From contig CM067537.1 in assembly GCA_034509925.1 (NCBI GenBank), forward strand, positions 6,548,501 to 6,612,500: DNA of 64,000 bases. The letters are read 5' to 3'. Source of the DNA: Hirudinaria manillensis. Taxonomy: Eukaryota > Annelida > Clitellata > Hirudinida > Hirudinidae. Numbering within the stretch: the first letter of the stretch is position 1; each line of letters begins with the position of its first letter. This document shows positions 48,481-60,728 of the stretch, piece by piece. A model generated the notes under the pieces. It worked only from the letters and a program-made list of their open reading frames with translations. It was not told the DNA's origin and did no database searches. Made by a program: the position numbers and the translations under genes.

Positions 48481-50719
48481 ATGACTACTCTGACGACTCG
48501 CAAAAAAAAGGTTTCATCCTCAAAAAGTGCCAAATCAAAAGGGAAATCACCCATAAAAGAAGAGAGTAACATTGCTGTATATTTCAAAAATTCTCTGGAA
48601 GTGCAAACTGAAAGAAGAGAGGATGATAAAAACTTGCAAGATGCTAAGGAAAATTTTATAATTCCAGGTAGGCAGATTTAGCACATCTAGCAAAACCTTC
48701 AGTATTTTATTTTGATTAAACAAATCAGAAACAAGAAAATCTAGACATCATGTCTCAGGCCTTTCTCGACGGTCCCTTTCTGTACCTCCGCCCAGACTTA
48801 CAATAAGAAAAAACAAGTAAGTTTATCGATTTGCAAACCTCAATCTCAATAAGTTGAACTGCAATTGTTTTGGTTATGATAATGTCACATTTTACATAGC
48901 TAAATGTACTAAACTCATGCAATTTCACAAGAACTGGAAATCATGACATGTCATTTTTCAGAGCTCCTACGGAATTGAATGCAGACCAGCGCAAAATAAC
49001 TGAATTCCTGAGTCACCGTCGAAGTGGCAGGACTACAGAAAAGGAAATTAAGGTTTTTAATGCTTGCTTTGTATATGCCTGGATTGGCTTTGTATATGCT
49101 TGGATTGGCTTTGCATATGTTCCTATTGGTTTATAAGCTTTCATATATTAAAAGTTGTTGTATTAATTAAATATATTAAGTTCAATTTATTGGTCTTGTT
49201 TAAGACTTTGCTAGAAACATCTATATCTAATACAAATCAAATCACATTTAATAAGTTTATAGATGCCGTCACAAACAGACACTAAATGATAAAACATAAA
49301 TTGAGCCAAACGTGTAGCAACATGCAGTATTTAATCATACAGAGACCATTTGCCATTGCATGCTTGAGCTGAAGTTAAGGTTATCTGTAAAGATAAATCT
49401 AATAAATTGGACTTCTTGAAATCATCGAATTCATTTTTAGAATTTATTTATTTTGGTTTTTGCTCCCGCATTTCTCAATCTCCTCTCGTGTTTCGTTTTC
49501 GTTTCCAGAAAAAAGAACACGAAGAACTTCAGAGAATGATCGTCGGTCAGACCAGGGAAGCTGGAGATGAGGATTTGGAGGTTTCAAGAGATTTGTTCTT
49601 CTTAGATGATGATGATGTAATTAGATGCTAATGATGAAGATTATGGTGATGGTGACGATGCTTAGTCTTAGTAAATTACATTTAAGAGCATAAACAAGTC
49701 AAGTATTTTGCATTCTTTGATTCTTTTGATTAATTAAGTTGATGGAATAATTAAGAATTGAATGATTGCCAGTTGAGTAAGTTCTAAGTCTCATAAGAAA
49801 TTATTCTGCATTTGATGATCATCGTTTTCAAAAGTACTTTCAATGCAAAAGTTCGACTTTTGTTTGCTCGGAAAGAAATTTAATTATTAACATTTAGTTA
49901 GTCCATGCCAGACTTGATGGCTAAATGACATTGCATTGGCGTTCTTCCCACACCAGGTCGTCCAGATAACGGGTAAAGGTCGCGGGGTCGTCGCCAAGAG
50001 GTCGTTCAGCAGAGGAGAGTTCATGGTCGAATACGCCGGCGACCTCATCGAACTCTCGACGGCAAAACAAAGAGAATCTCAGTACAAACTCTCTCCCTCT
50101 TATGGCTGCTACATGTACTACTTCAGTCACAACAGCAAGCGATACTGGTACGTTCCCAGTATTGGGACATCGCGAGGCCGGTATAAGATCGGAATTCGTT
50201 TTTGAGTTAAAAATGTTCATTTGCTTACGGGATTCTCGTACGTTTGCTTATGACGTGCAGACAGATGCATTCTAATTGCTTTGATATTTTATCTCACAAT
50301 GGCCCTTCTATCTGGCATGCAGGATGATGGGCTGAACATGGCCTTCAAAATACTAGGATTGTAGTTCATTTGGCTGACCTGGAGTTAAAATAAATAATTA
50401 AATATATATTTTATTAAGTTTAGTGTTAAAATAGAAATAACTAACGAGCTAATTTGAAACTATACGAACGGACGGACAAACTGACTTACGTCACGACATT
50501 TTCAGCATCGACGCCACAGAAGAAACTGGTCGTCTGGGCAGGTTGGTGAATCACAGTCGACTGAACCCGAACTGCAAGACCACCGTCGTGGACGTGGGGG
50601 GCGTCCCGAGACTCATCCTGGTGGCCAACAAGATCATCGAACCCGGAGAGGAGGTGCTCTACGACTACGGAGACAGGAGGAAAGAGTCCCTCAGGGACCA
50701 TCCCTGGCTCGCCCTCTGA
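48481..50719 (+). CDS. KMT5A: Histone H4K20 monomethyltransferase KMT5A (SET8/PR-Set7)
   Basis: Six exons in phase: 48481-48667, 48729-48816, 48962-49052, 49509-49580, 49957-50147, 50506-50719; 280 residues. The basic N-terminus (MTTLTTRKKKVSSSKSAKSK) is disordered. Residues about 95-115 contain DQRKITEFLSHRRS, a PCNA-interacting PIP box in the same place as the human PIP degron. The SET domain fills residues 146-280: GKGRGVVAKRSFSRGEFMVE, YAGDLIEL, GCYMYYFSHNSKRYC, IDATEETGRLGRLVNHSR (NHS motif), VPRLILVANKIIEPGEEVLY, YDYGDRRKES and a final HPWLAL. KMT5A monomethylates histone H4 Lys20 and is needed for chromosome compaction and replication control. All hallmark SET residues are present. A 5' UTR upstream is likely but not visible. 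Confidence 0.95.
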
Positions 50720-52100
50720 CGGGCCGTCGGACGTAGCGTAGTCGACGTAGTTATTTTTCTTGCAACGTATTTTTGGATTCTTTTCTTTTCTTCTTACTCT
50801 CTCTTTCTTTCTTTTTTTTACTTGAATCGGACGAGCGACCTTTTTTCTCTCGAAGGCCGTGTCGAAAACGTGCAGCGCTCACGTTTCTCCTAGGAAATCG
50901 ATCTCCTTCCTTCCTTCCTCCCTACGGGGTGGGAGAGTGGGTGGGGGTTTTGAACCCGACCACCCTCCCTCTGACCTTAACGGTCCATCCGACCGATTTG
51001 ATTTAATTAAGACAGTTGTATCTTTTATTCAAAGCTCCTGGAATGCTCTCAATGTTATTCAATTTATTGAATGTTTCTGTCAACTGCTGCACTTATTATG
51101 AAGGATTGACTAGTGATTAAATCCTCATCACCTACGATGACGCCGTCGACGACCTTCACCTTGATGGCGACGATGACGATGATGATGATGTTCAAATATC
51201 GATTGATTTTTTGTTATTTGCATTCGATTTTGAACACAGAACTGGAATGAATTTTTTGGTCGTGCGTTATTTTATTTAAGCGGCGTTTATTCGTGCCATC
51301 TGGCGACTCCTAAGATTTTGAGTGTTTGATAAGATTTTGCAACGAGTTTTTCTACAAGTTTTCTCCTGACGATGGTCTACGGGAAACCATCTGCTCGGTG
51401 CAGCATTCCGGCTGGAAAACTGGAAAAGTTTGCAGTCTTTCGAGGGAACGTCGATTCACTCGGAAGGTTCGAACGGTTTAAAAGAACTTTATTCTCGAGA
51501 TGTAAAACCGATAATCCGATAAACAATGATTACAAAAGAATGTAGTTTTTAATAAACATATCGAAATGCCCTCAGGCCTGAAAAGCGTTATAAAATAAGG
51601 AGAAAAAAACTGAAAATCAGTTCATAGATGTTGCGTTTATGAAAAATTCTTTCTCTTGCAGAAAGCTTGCGACGATACTAAGGTGATTAATATATGCAAG
51701 GGAAATTAAACAATCCTAATTACTAAATAATAACGGGGATCAAATTAATTACTCAATTAGTTAATTATTTATTCGAGTCCGTGATTTTTTTTAATGAAGT
51801 TCAGGAGATTGGCAGAGCGGTGGTACTATTCAAGTCGAATCTGCCTTTTCTATGTCCTGCGACACTTTGTGATCGAGTCAATAGTTGCATCGGTAATCAT
51901 TACTTATTGTGGTTAAATGTTTAACTAACTGATCAGGTAATGGCTAGTTAAATGGTTAAGTAATTGCTAGGTTAGTTAATTAAATGCACTGCAAAGCTAG
52001 GAAAACGTTCTGGCCAAAAGATGAGTCGATTTGATAGCTTTCTCGACACCCAGCAATCTGCGAATCCCAAATTAGGCAGGCATTTTGTCGACCACTCTTC
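50720..52100. other. KMT5A 3' region and convergent gap
   Basis: Pyrimidine-rich and then AT-rich sequence with no supported exon. A CGATGACGAT/GATGATGATG patch lies at about 51160-51190. The ASMT-like gene ends convergently at 52101. Confidence 0.5.
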
Positions 52101-53682
52101 TCATTGGCCGATCGATTGGCGACATTTCACTTCCGGTTTCAGAGCCAAGATGGCGTCCCGGAAGCGGGCCTCCGACAGTCGTCTGATCTGAACGTCCAAG
52201 AAACCGTGGCCGTTGAGAAGGTGTTTGTACTCGCTGGCAGTTCTTTCGCGCCCTCCTGCCGCCACCAGGATTCCAAGGTCGAATATCAAGGTCATCAGGG
52301 GACCGTCTTTGTCATCATTGAGGACTTTCTCGAGGACAAGAAGAGCTCCGCCTGAAGTTGAAAAAATATTTTAAAGAAATATTTATTAAAAACAATATTT
52401 AATAATGTTATATTAAAATATTATTTTAAAAAAATATTTAAAAGTATTTTAAATCTGTTACAAAAAAAGGTGTCATTTTAAATTGTGCAGTATTAATCTT
52501 TAAATCATATAATAGCAATAATACAATAAACATTATTATTATTACTCGTAAACAATGATATTATTATTACTCTAATATCAATTATTATTTATTATTTTCA
52601 CTCATTAATTACTTCGAATTAAATAAAAACCCACCCGGATTGACCGCTTCGTAGACTTTTTTAAGCAAAACATGCAACGACTCGTCGTTCCAATCGTGCA
52701 CCACGTGACTTAAGATGTAAAGGTCGGCCGGGGTCAAAGGTTCTTTGAAGAAGTCCTCTGGCGATTTAGAATGAAAACCGAGCGTTAAATACTTAATTAA
52801 CTAATAATGATAACAGTAATAATAATGGTGGTGATAATAATAATAATAATAATCATCATCATCATAATAATAGTAATAATAATAATAATAACAAAACAAT
52901 TCACTAGATTCAAATTTGAGATTTTGTGGCAAGTCGTTTGACAGGAAGTGATGTCTGCTGTTGACCACGTGATCTAAGTCAGACACAGTGACGTCCATGG
53001 AGGGATACTTGGTGGCCAGGGACAGACCGAAGGCACCCGTGCCTCCTTCAAAATCGGAAATCGATTTTAACATAATATTGATTATTAACATATTATGTGT
53101 CATATTATGAAAAATGGTTTTAGAATAAATTAGCATACTATTAACGAAATATGCATTACAGAATTAAACAGAATTAAGTCACTGGGATTGGGTTATCATC
53201 AATTGAACGCTTTAAGTCAGATTCTATCACGTAATGATAACCATTGTTTCCATGACAACAGCAACAACAATCAAATTCAATAATCAACCACTTACTAATA
53301 AAAGATACATTAATTATGACTAATAAATAACAATGACCTCCGAGGTCAACTGCCGTCTTGAAAGGTGAAAGGTCGAAAGCCCTGAGGACAGAGGGCGAGT
53401 CAGCCCTGGAAAACATGTGCATAGTTTGAAGGAATTCAATTTGCTTCTCGTCGTTGCAGTAGAAGCCGTTGCCTTTGTTGAAGCACTGGTCGCCGCTACC
53501 GAGGGCAGAGTTCAGCTGCCTCTTGCCTTCAATGTTCGTAGGACGATTGATTTATTATTTGTTTAATTATTATTTAATAATAATAATAATAATAATTATA
53601 AAACGATGATGATGATTTAATAAATTTAATAAACTAATATATCAGTGAAGTATTCAAGTTCATTTTATATTATTATTATTAC

Positions 53683-53756
<74 letters not shown>

Positions 53757-54576
53757 TGGAAATTTATTTTTTTTTTAAATTAGTATTATTAATTTATTGT
53801 TTGTCGAAGCTTTTTTGATTCAATGCATCGATTGAGATACATTGGAAATACGTCATTCAATTATATAGGTTAATATATTTTAATTTTAACATTAAATATT
53901 AAAATATTAAAAATTTAATTTGAAAAATAAATTGGTCTCGAAAATGAATTCACTTCTTGCCGACAACAAAGCAATTCAGGTTGAAAACATGTCCGAAACA
54001 CAGACGACAATCCACTTGTAAGGGTTTTTAAAATCACGATTTTTGGATTTAAAGTTTAAAAAATAAAAAAATTAAAAAATAAAAATTAATTTCAACGTTA
54101 ATTCATTCAAAAGTACACGTAAAGAAAAGTACTGCAAACGTTTGCAGATACAAAATGCAATACAAGATTGCAAATGATTAGATAGAAGGTCGTACGTGAT
54201 GTTTATAATCACGTTAGGATTGTGATGATGATGATGATTATAATGATAATAATATAATCATAACAGTGAATTAATTGAATAAAAAGCAATAATGATATTA
54301 ATGACACTATTAATAGCACTATCGACGATGATGACGACGACGTCGATGATGGATGGATGGACGGATGAACGTAGTTTAGAAAATTATAACATAAACAGAT
54401 TATGAATGTTGCGAGCATAAATAAAAAAAAAATTATTTAAGAAGTTTTGGAAAAATATCGAAAGAAAAAGAATAAAATTAATTAATTTGCCGCCCTTGCA
54501 CTGACAAGAACAGGTGAAAAATTTACATCCTTCACGGGAAGCGTTGACATGGTGATCATTCAATCTTCACTTAAAA

Positions 54577-54609
<33 letters not shown>

Positions 54610-56287
54610 TAATAATAATAATAATAATGATAATAATAATAATAATAATAGATGTCAGTCGACTCTACATTAAAAGACGCAATGGAGGCCGGGGACTTAT
54701 CCAACTGATGTCTGCCTACAGCTGTTCCATGGTTAACTTGAGTGATTATATTGAACAGGGCAAAGACAGGCTCTGTAGTCTTGTCAAAAAGCATGAAGCA
54801 GGGAAGGCAAAATATTCTCTCCTTAAGGAAGCAAAGACAATTAAAAATAAATATCTGTCTTTGCCCATTGTTCAAACATCTGTGAAAGAAATGTTAAAGG
54901 ACAACATGGAGAAGGAGAGAATAAATGAATTGAGGGAAAAGCCCATGCATGGACAATTCTTTTGTAACTTAGAAAAGAATTGGGTGGACAAAGAAGCAAG
55001 CTGTGCTTGGTTAAGAAGCGCTGGGCTCAAAGGCGAAACTGAAAGTTTAATCATGGCAGCTCAAGACCAGACACTAAACACACGTTACCATCAACGCATG
55101 ATATTGAAGCAGAAGATAGATGGCAATTGCAGGATCTGTGGCAAGGCCCAAGAAACGATAAGCCACATAACGTCGGGGTGCACTGTGTTAGCAGCAACTG
55201 AATATTTGCACCGACATAATAAGGTGGCCAGTTACATCCACTGGGTTGTATGCCGTGAGCTAGGATGGGAAGTTCCAAAGAAATGGTACGAGCACACGCC
55301 CCAAAGTGTGACGAATATAAAAGATTACACCATTCTATGGGACTATGCAATTATCACGGACAGGAAAATATTGGCCAACAGACCTGACATTGTCATCCAT
55401 GACAGGAGATCCAAGTCTTGCCTGCTAATCGATGTTTCAGTCCCGGATGATAAGAACATCGCGCTCAAAGAAGCTGAAAAAATTAGCAAATACAAGGACC
55501 TGGAGATTGAAATCAACAGGATGTGGAAAGTGAAGTCTAAAGTCGTTCCGGTAATTGTAGGAGCGCTCGGAACGCTAAGAAAAGACTTTACAAAGTATGT
55601 AGAGTTGATACCAGGACGACCAAAGACTTCGGAGATTCAGAAGATCTCCTTGCTGGGCACTGCCCACATTCTTCGAAAAGTTCTTGGGTGAATTGCTGAG
55701 AGCACTGGTAGTGCTCAGCATTCATTCATCACCGGCTGTGAGACCGAGAAGAAGCAGGAAAAATGTGTATAATAATAATAATGATAATAATAATAATAAT
55801 AATAATGATAATAATAATAATAATGATTATTATTATGATAATGATTATTATTATGATAATTATTATTATGATTCTGTATTATTATTTATTTTTATAGTAA
55901 TCAATATAATTCCTTAATAATTATAATTGTGATAATTTTTATAATTCGGAAATTCATTTCTGTATTAGTAGATAAATAAAATGCAATAAAAAAATGCAGA
56001 AGACATTAATAATAATAATTGGTATAATTTTAGTAATATTTCATAAAAAAAACAATTCAATTTATTTTCAATCCTTTGATTTCTTTTGACTATTTTTCAA
56101 TTACAAGAAAATATTTTTATCTGGAATAATATTTTTAAAATTCTATTTTCGAGCCAGTAATGATTTTCTTCCATTTTTCTGTAATATGTCATCGATTATT
56201 TTCGAATTACATGTGAAAATGTGAAAAATATGAGTGAAAAATACGAAGCATTTTGATTTTTGAAACAATTCAAAAATGATAAAAATA

Positions 56288-56318
<31 letters not shown>

Positions 56319-56830
56319 TCGTTATTTAATTAAATAAATCATTAATTAAATAATTAACACAATTATTAACTAAAATTTTATAATACTTGAAATTAAAAAA
56401 TGATTCGAATATAAAGTTAATAAATATATAGAAACAAATTTAATGTTACTATAATTATATAATGTTACTACAATTACATAACATTATAATATATTATATA
56501 TCTTAAAATATTAAAATATAATACTAATATAATACATTATTAAAATGCAACATTAAAATATAATATATTATATTATATATAAATTATATTATATTTTATA
56601 TTAATAATTAAAGTTTTTATTTCCAATAACTTGATGAAGCTGATGATTCATTCTTGATGACCTATTTTTAAAAACAATTCGAGTACCTTATTAATCAGGT
56701 GGTCTTAGGCATGAGTCATTCATAATATATTTGATTTATTTTTAATTATGAAAAATTATTAATAATAAAATTGTTATTGTTACGTAATTGTTCATTTAAA
56801 CGAAGTAAAATTAAACTTTTACCAATAATG

Positions 56831-56863
<33 letters not shown>

Positions 56864-57717
56864 GTAATAATAATAATATATTAATTATAAGTATAATAAA
56901 GAGAATTTTAACAACCACGTGCAATTGGGATAATAAAGTTTTTGAGATATTAATTCAATATTCCCGTAAAAAGGTGGACAAAAAATTAATTTTTAATTAA
57001 AACAAAAATTACTTGTCTAGACTTTGCGTGCGCGATTTGCGAGGGACGTGTGTGGCTGGTTGATTTCCAGGAGATAATTTGTTAGCTTAGGTATGTGTGT
57101 ACGTGTTTGTGTCTACGGATGTGCGTGTGTTTATGTGTGTTTGTGTGTGTTTTTAAATGTTTGTGTCCGTGAGAATATCTGTGAGATTGTTTGATTAAGT
57201 ACTTGATGAGGTTGTGATGGACTGATAGCAAATTTCAAAAAAAAAATTCTGCGTCAAGTGATTTCGAATCGATGTTTAGGTTACAGCGTAATAGCGATTA
57301 TTTGGTTAAGATTATTTTGAAGTGTAATAACGCTTCTTATTATTATTACTATTTATTTACATTTATTATATTAATTGAAATTATTGATCGATAAGTTTTA
57401 ATAAGGTGGGAGAATGGAAAGGTCATACCCTCTTTCACGCCCTTCTTGAGCTGTCCATAGAGGGCGTACAAGTCCCCTATTTTGGCAATCAGGGGTTTCA
57501 TTGAGGCAGGCCCTGAACTCGCCAGGAACATTTCAGCGCAAGGAGTGTTTTTGTAGACGGCTGTGGAAACAATAAATAAAAGTTATTTAAATTTAATTAT
57601 TTAATAATATTTAATAACAAATTTAATTATTTAATAACAACAAATTGGCAATCTGTTGTCTAATATAAAGTGTGTATATATATATATATATATATATACA
57701 ATATAATAATACTAATA

Positions 57718-57750
<33 letters not shown>

Positions 57751-57948
57751 TAATAATAATAATAAACATGCACCCGATGATGTCACCATGGCAACCGACT
57801 CAAACGCCCGAAAAAGTGTTGAAGGAGTGGAAAAGGACTTTAGATTTTTATAAGCTTTCAGTTCAAAGATGTGTTTCGTATTTATGCAGTACTGATTTAT
57901 TATTATTATTATTGTTATTATTATTATTTGTTATTATTATTACTACTG

Positions 57949-57999
<51 letters not shown>

Positions 58000-59055
58000 G
58001 TAGTAGTAGTAGTAGTAGTATGAGTATTCTTATTCTTATTATTATTATTTTAATGTAATATTTATGAAATATGATCAATATATTATATTATTGTTGCCGT
58101 TTTAATTTTTTCTTCTTATTACGAATAATTTTTAACGTTAAGGTTTCTTTGAATTCCATGAACAGATCAACGCATAATTTCTAAAATTATTTCAATTTAT
58201 TTATTTTTTTTAAGGACACAAAAATGGCAAAAATCCATTTTCTATTTTCTACAAATTCTTCCATATTCTTAGGAAGATCTAATTTCTAGGTACACATTCT
58301 TTTCATGGAATTGAGATTTAAATTTAAAAAAATAATGATTTTTTTCGTCGTTTTTTAATATTTTTTCAAATAATTATGAAATCTGAACATAATATAACAA
58401 CAATAATTCTTTTGATAATAGTTTTATTATACTTGATTTTAATATTATTTTAACGAAATATTTTTATTATCTTTATTTATTATTTATCATTATTTATAGT
58501 AATATTTTCTATGTGACCTAATAATGCTTTTTGTTATTAGGAACTTGAATCCAATTATGATCAGATTAATATTATTATTAATAATAAATGTTATTATTAA
58601 TGTTATTATTAATATTATTATTAACCACTATTTCAATATTTATCGATTTAGCTATAATTGAACATGTTAATAAATAATTAATTGTAACGTTTATATATAA
58701 TTTTTTATAACTAATAATCCTAAATAATTGTTATTATATCAATATTATATGTCAATATTAAGTAATTAATTAATTAATTGTATTTATTTTTTAATTTATT
58801 TATTATCGCTCACCCAATCTGTTGGAAGTGTAGGATTTCTCGAGTAGGCTGAGAGCAGAACAAGCGTTGAGAAGTCTTTCGGTGGCATCAGGATCGAGTC
58901 CAAGTCTACAGGCAATCATGTAGGCGGACATGGGGCTTATGGAGTGGGTCAGCTCTTCGAAGATGCCCAGCGTGGTGGCAGTGTACAGGACCTGGAAATG
59001 ATGCGGTGGATGGACGGACGGACGGACGGACGGATGGACGGATGGACGGATGGAC

Positions 59056-59089
<34 letters not shown>

Positions 59090-59490
59090 ATGGATGGATG
59101 GACGGACGCACGATCGGATGGATGGATGGTTGATGAATAGATTAAAGAATGATTGAATGAACTGTTAACTTTATAACATGTATTATTTTATTTTTGCATT
59201 ATATAACGAATTATTATTACTAAAATCCTTAGTTTCTTCCATTAAAGCTTTTAAATCTGCAACATTAAATTGCGCTTAAATATTTTTAATCTTTACTTTT
59301 TTTTATAAAACATTTTAATTAATTTAATTTATAAATTAAGTCACGAACATTATAGTTATTTTACTATTTATATTATTAATTATTTTGCTATTTATTAATC
59401 ATTTTATTATTTATTTTCAGTCACCTGCGTCTTTTGGAAACCCATAACTATTTCCATGACCTCAGTTGCCGACATGTTGTCTGGGTTCAT
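52101..59490 (-). CDS. Acetylserotonin O-methyltransferase (ASMT) family
   Basis: Seven minus-strand exons: 59490-59425, 58991-58814, 57560-57429, 53526-53338, 53045-52905, 52757-52635, 52351-52101; phases agree and give 359 residues (human ASMT 345). The N-terminal helical dimerisation part reads [20 protein letters not shown] and GIFEELTH. The SAM site is [20 protein letters not shown], with acidic VSDLDHV following. [19 protein letters not shown] contains the catalytic His-Asp pair of this fold, and [18 protein letters not shown] plus RDAILALK close the domain. Family members transfer a methyl group from S-adenosylmethionine, for example to N-acetylserotonin in melatonin synthesis; plant-type and ASMTL relatives use other substrates, so the exact substrate is inference. 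The start chosen is the ATG giving [11 protein letters not shown]; an in-frame Asn/His-rich extension up to about 59580 is possible. Intron 4 is over 3.9 kb because of repeats and a retroelement. Confidence 0.88.
53686..53755. repeat. (ATT)n microsatellite in ASMT intron
   Basis: About 23 perfect ATT units inside the large ASMT intron. Confidence 0.9.
54573..54651. repeat. (AAT)n array flanking the non-LTR element on its 5' side
   Basis: AAT repeats with occasional GAT. It stops where retroelement coding sequence begins (about 54652). Confidence 0.9.
54652..55770 (+). mobile_element. 5'-truncated non-LTR retrotransposon with REL endonuclease
   Basis: A fragment of about 1.1 kb in an ASMT intron, antisense to that gene. 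It starts in the middle of the polyprotein, downstream of the reverse transcriptase core, and ends about 75 bases after the stop in an AAT array (55770-55830). AAT repeats border both ends. The protein carries a CCHC knuckle and a restriction-like endonuclease, as in the R2/R4 lineages. R4-clade Dong elements are known to insert in TAA repeats, which would fit this setting. Clade assignment is inference. Confidence 0.8.
54657..55691 (+). CDS. C-terminal part of retrotransposon polyprotein (knuckle plus REL endonuclease)
   Basis: About 345 residues open to a TGA. It begins [17 protein letters not shown], a segment usually found just after the reverse transcriptase domain. Middle: a zinc knuckle [18 protein letters not shown] (C-x2-C-x7-H-x4-C), the spacing seen in R2-type elements. 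End: restriction-like endonuclease with [19 protein letters not shown] and KYKDLEIEI, fitting a PD-(D/E)xK core. No stop or frameshift interrupts this part, so it is either young or selected. The ATG at 54549 lies in the upstream AAT array and is not a real start. Confidence 0.8.
   Translation, partial: SRLYIKRRNGGRGLIQLMSAYSCSMVNLSDYIEQGKDRLCSLVKKHEAGKAKYSLLKEAKTIKNKYLSLPIVQTSVKEMLKDNMEKERINELREKPMHGQFFCNLEKNWVDKEASCAWLRSAGLKGETESLIMAAQDQTLNTRYHQRMILKQKIDGNCRICGKAQETISHITSGCTVLAATEYLHRHNKVASYIHWVVCRELGWEVPKKWYEHTPQSVTNIKDYTILWDYAIITDRKILANRPDIVIHDRRSKSCLLIDVSVPDDKNIALKEAEKISKYKDLEIEINRMWKVKSKVVPVIVGALGTLRKDFTKYVELIPGRPKTSEIQKISLLGTAHILRKVLG
55770..55870. repeat. (AAT)n array flanking the non-LTR element on its 3' side
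   Basis: AAT units with GAT and ATT variants directly after the element's short 3' UTR. Confidence 0.9.
57670..57768. repeat. (TA)n and (AAT)n microsatellites
   Basis: A TA run at about 57673-57698, then AATAATAAT to 57766, in the ASMT intron upstream of the exon 57560-57429. Confidence 0.9.
57897..58050. repeat. (ATT)n with AGT tail
   Basis: ATT units grading into seven AGT units (about 57999-58019) and back to ATT, in the same ASMT intron. It makes a false poly-Leu/Ile frame. Confidence 0.9.
59010..59132. repeat. GGAC/GGAT tetranucleotide array
   Basis: Alternating GGAC and GGAT units beginning about 20 bases outside the acceptor of the ASMT exon at 58991. The same GGAT unit forms the array at the right end of the window. 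Confidence 0.9.
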
Positions 59491-59949
59491 GTTTGTTGTT
59501 GTTGTTGGTTGTGGTGTGTTGCTATGGTGATCGTTGCTGTAGTTGTTATTATGGTTGCTGTTGTTCAGACAACAATCTGAAAAAATGGGATATCTTAGAG
59601 ATACTGCTTCATGTATCAATATTAAGATATCATATTTAATTAAATATATTTTAATTAACTCGGTTTAACAAGAACATAATTAAATTAATTAAATTTAATC
59701 TTTTTAACGTTAGTTCCTGTTAGAAATAATATGTGATAGAAATAACACTATAATAAATATATTATAATAGATTTATTTTTTTAATTTAGCAAATAATAAT
59801 TTTAATTATCAAAATCGAAATTTATTGTTTCTCTGCGACATAATAATGTTTGACATATTTCCATAAACATATTTTAATATAATAATAATAATGATAATAT
59901 AATAAACTAATAATGAATTAAAGTGTAATTTTAATATTTTATTATTATT

Positions 59950-60728
59950 ACATAAGGCACGGGCGAACCCCTAGCCTGCAACAAAATCACAAAGCTTTCA
60001 ACAAAAGCTCAACATAACTAACGAACTTACATACATCGGGTCATGAGATGGTACAATGAATGGGGACTGAAGGTTAATTATGATAAATGCAGTTGTATGA
60101 AATTTGGCACAAAAAAAGAGGATCACGAATACACCATAATGGACACAGATGGAGCCACTTATTCAATTCCTAACGTGGACAAGATTTCAGATCTAGGCAT
60201 TATATTGGATGCAAACCTTAACTTCATGGAGCACGTCCTGCAGAAGGTCAACAGGGCTAACCAGATGCTAGGAATCATTTACAGAAACTTCAAACATCTG
60301 TCAGAAAATGTTTTGGTCCTAGTTTACAAAGCCTTGGTGAGGCCTCATTTGGAGTATGCGATACAGGTTTGGAGTCCACACAGAAAAGGCCAAATAGACA
60401 CTTTAGAAAGGGTGCAACACCGGTTCACCCTAATGTGCAAAACTTGCAGGAATTTAGTTTATGAAGAGAGATTGAAAAAACTGGGGCTTCCATCGCTGGT
60501 ATTCAGAAGAAAAGGGCCGATTTGATCTTACTATTTAATATCATCAAAGGATCTGCACAGAATGCATGGGGCCCTATACTCATGCCATGTCCAGATGAGA
60601 GGACAAGAGGTCACGACTGGAAGCTGGCAACAGGAGTGGCACACAAAGACTTGAGAAAATTTTTCTTCAGTAATCGAGTCGTGGAGAGCTGGAACAACAT
60701 CTTTTTTATAATATTTTTTATAATATAA
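59950..60728 (+). pseudogene. Frameshifted non-LTR reverse transcriptase fragment (jockey/CR1-like)
   Basis: The open part 60043-60525 reads like the end of a LINE reverse transcriptase: MRWYNEWGLKVNYDKCSCMK, then DKISDLGIILDANLNFMEHV and LVYKALVRPHLEYAIQVWSP, the usual YKALVRPxLEY...W block. Near 60510-60525 the frame shifts: after LVFRRKGPI stop, the product continues in another frame as DLILLFNIIKG and LRKFFFSNRVVESWN. A second shift occurs just before 60043. It is 5'-truncated, and its left side adjoins an ATT stretch (59940-59952). It lies outside the ASMT exons and is non-functional. Confidence 0.8.

Noticed and set aside
54549-54656. ATG start of the retroelement frame inside the AAT array
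   Set aside because: The first ~36 codons are translated microsatellite; the real protein is 5'-truncated.
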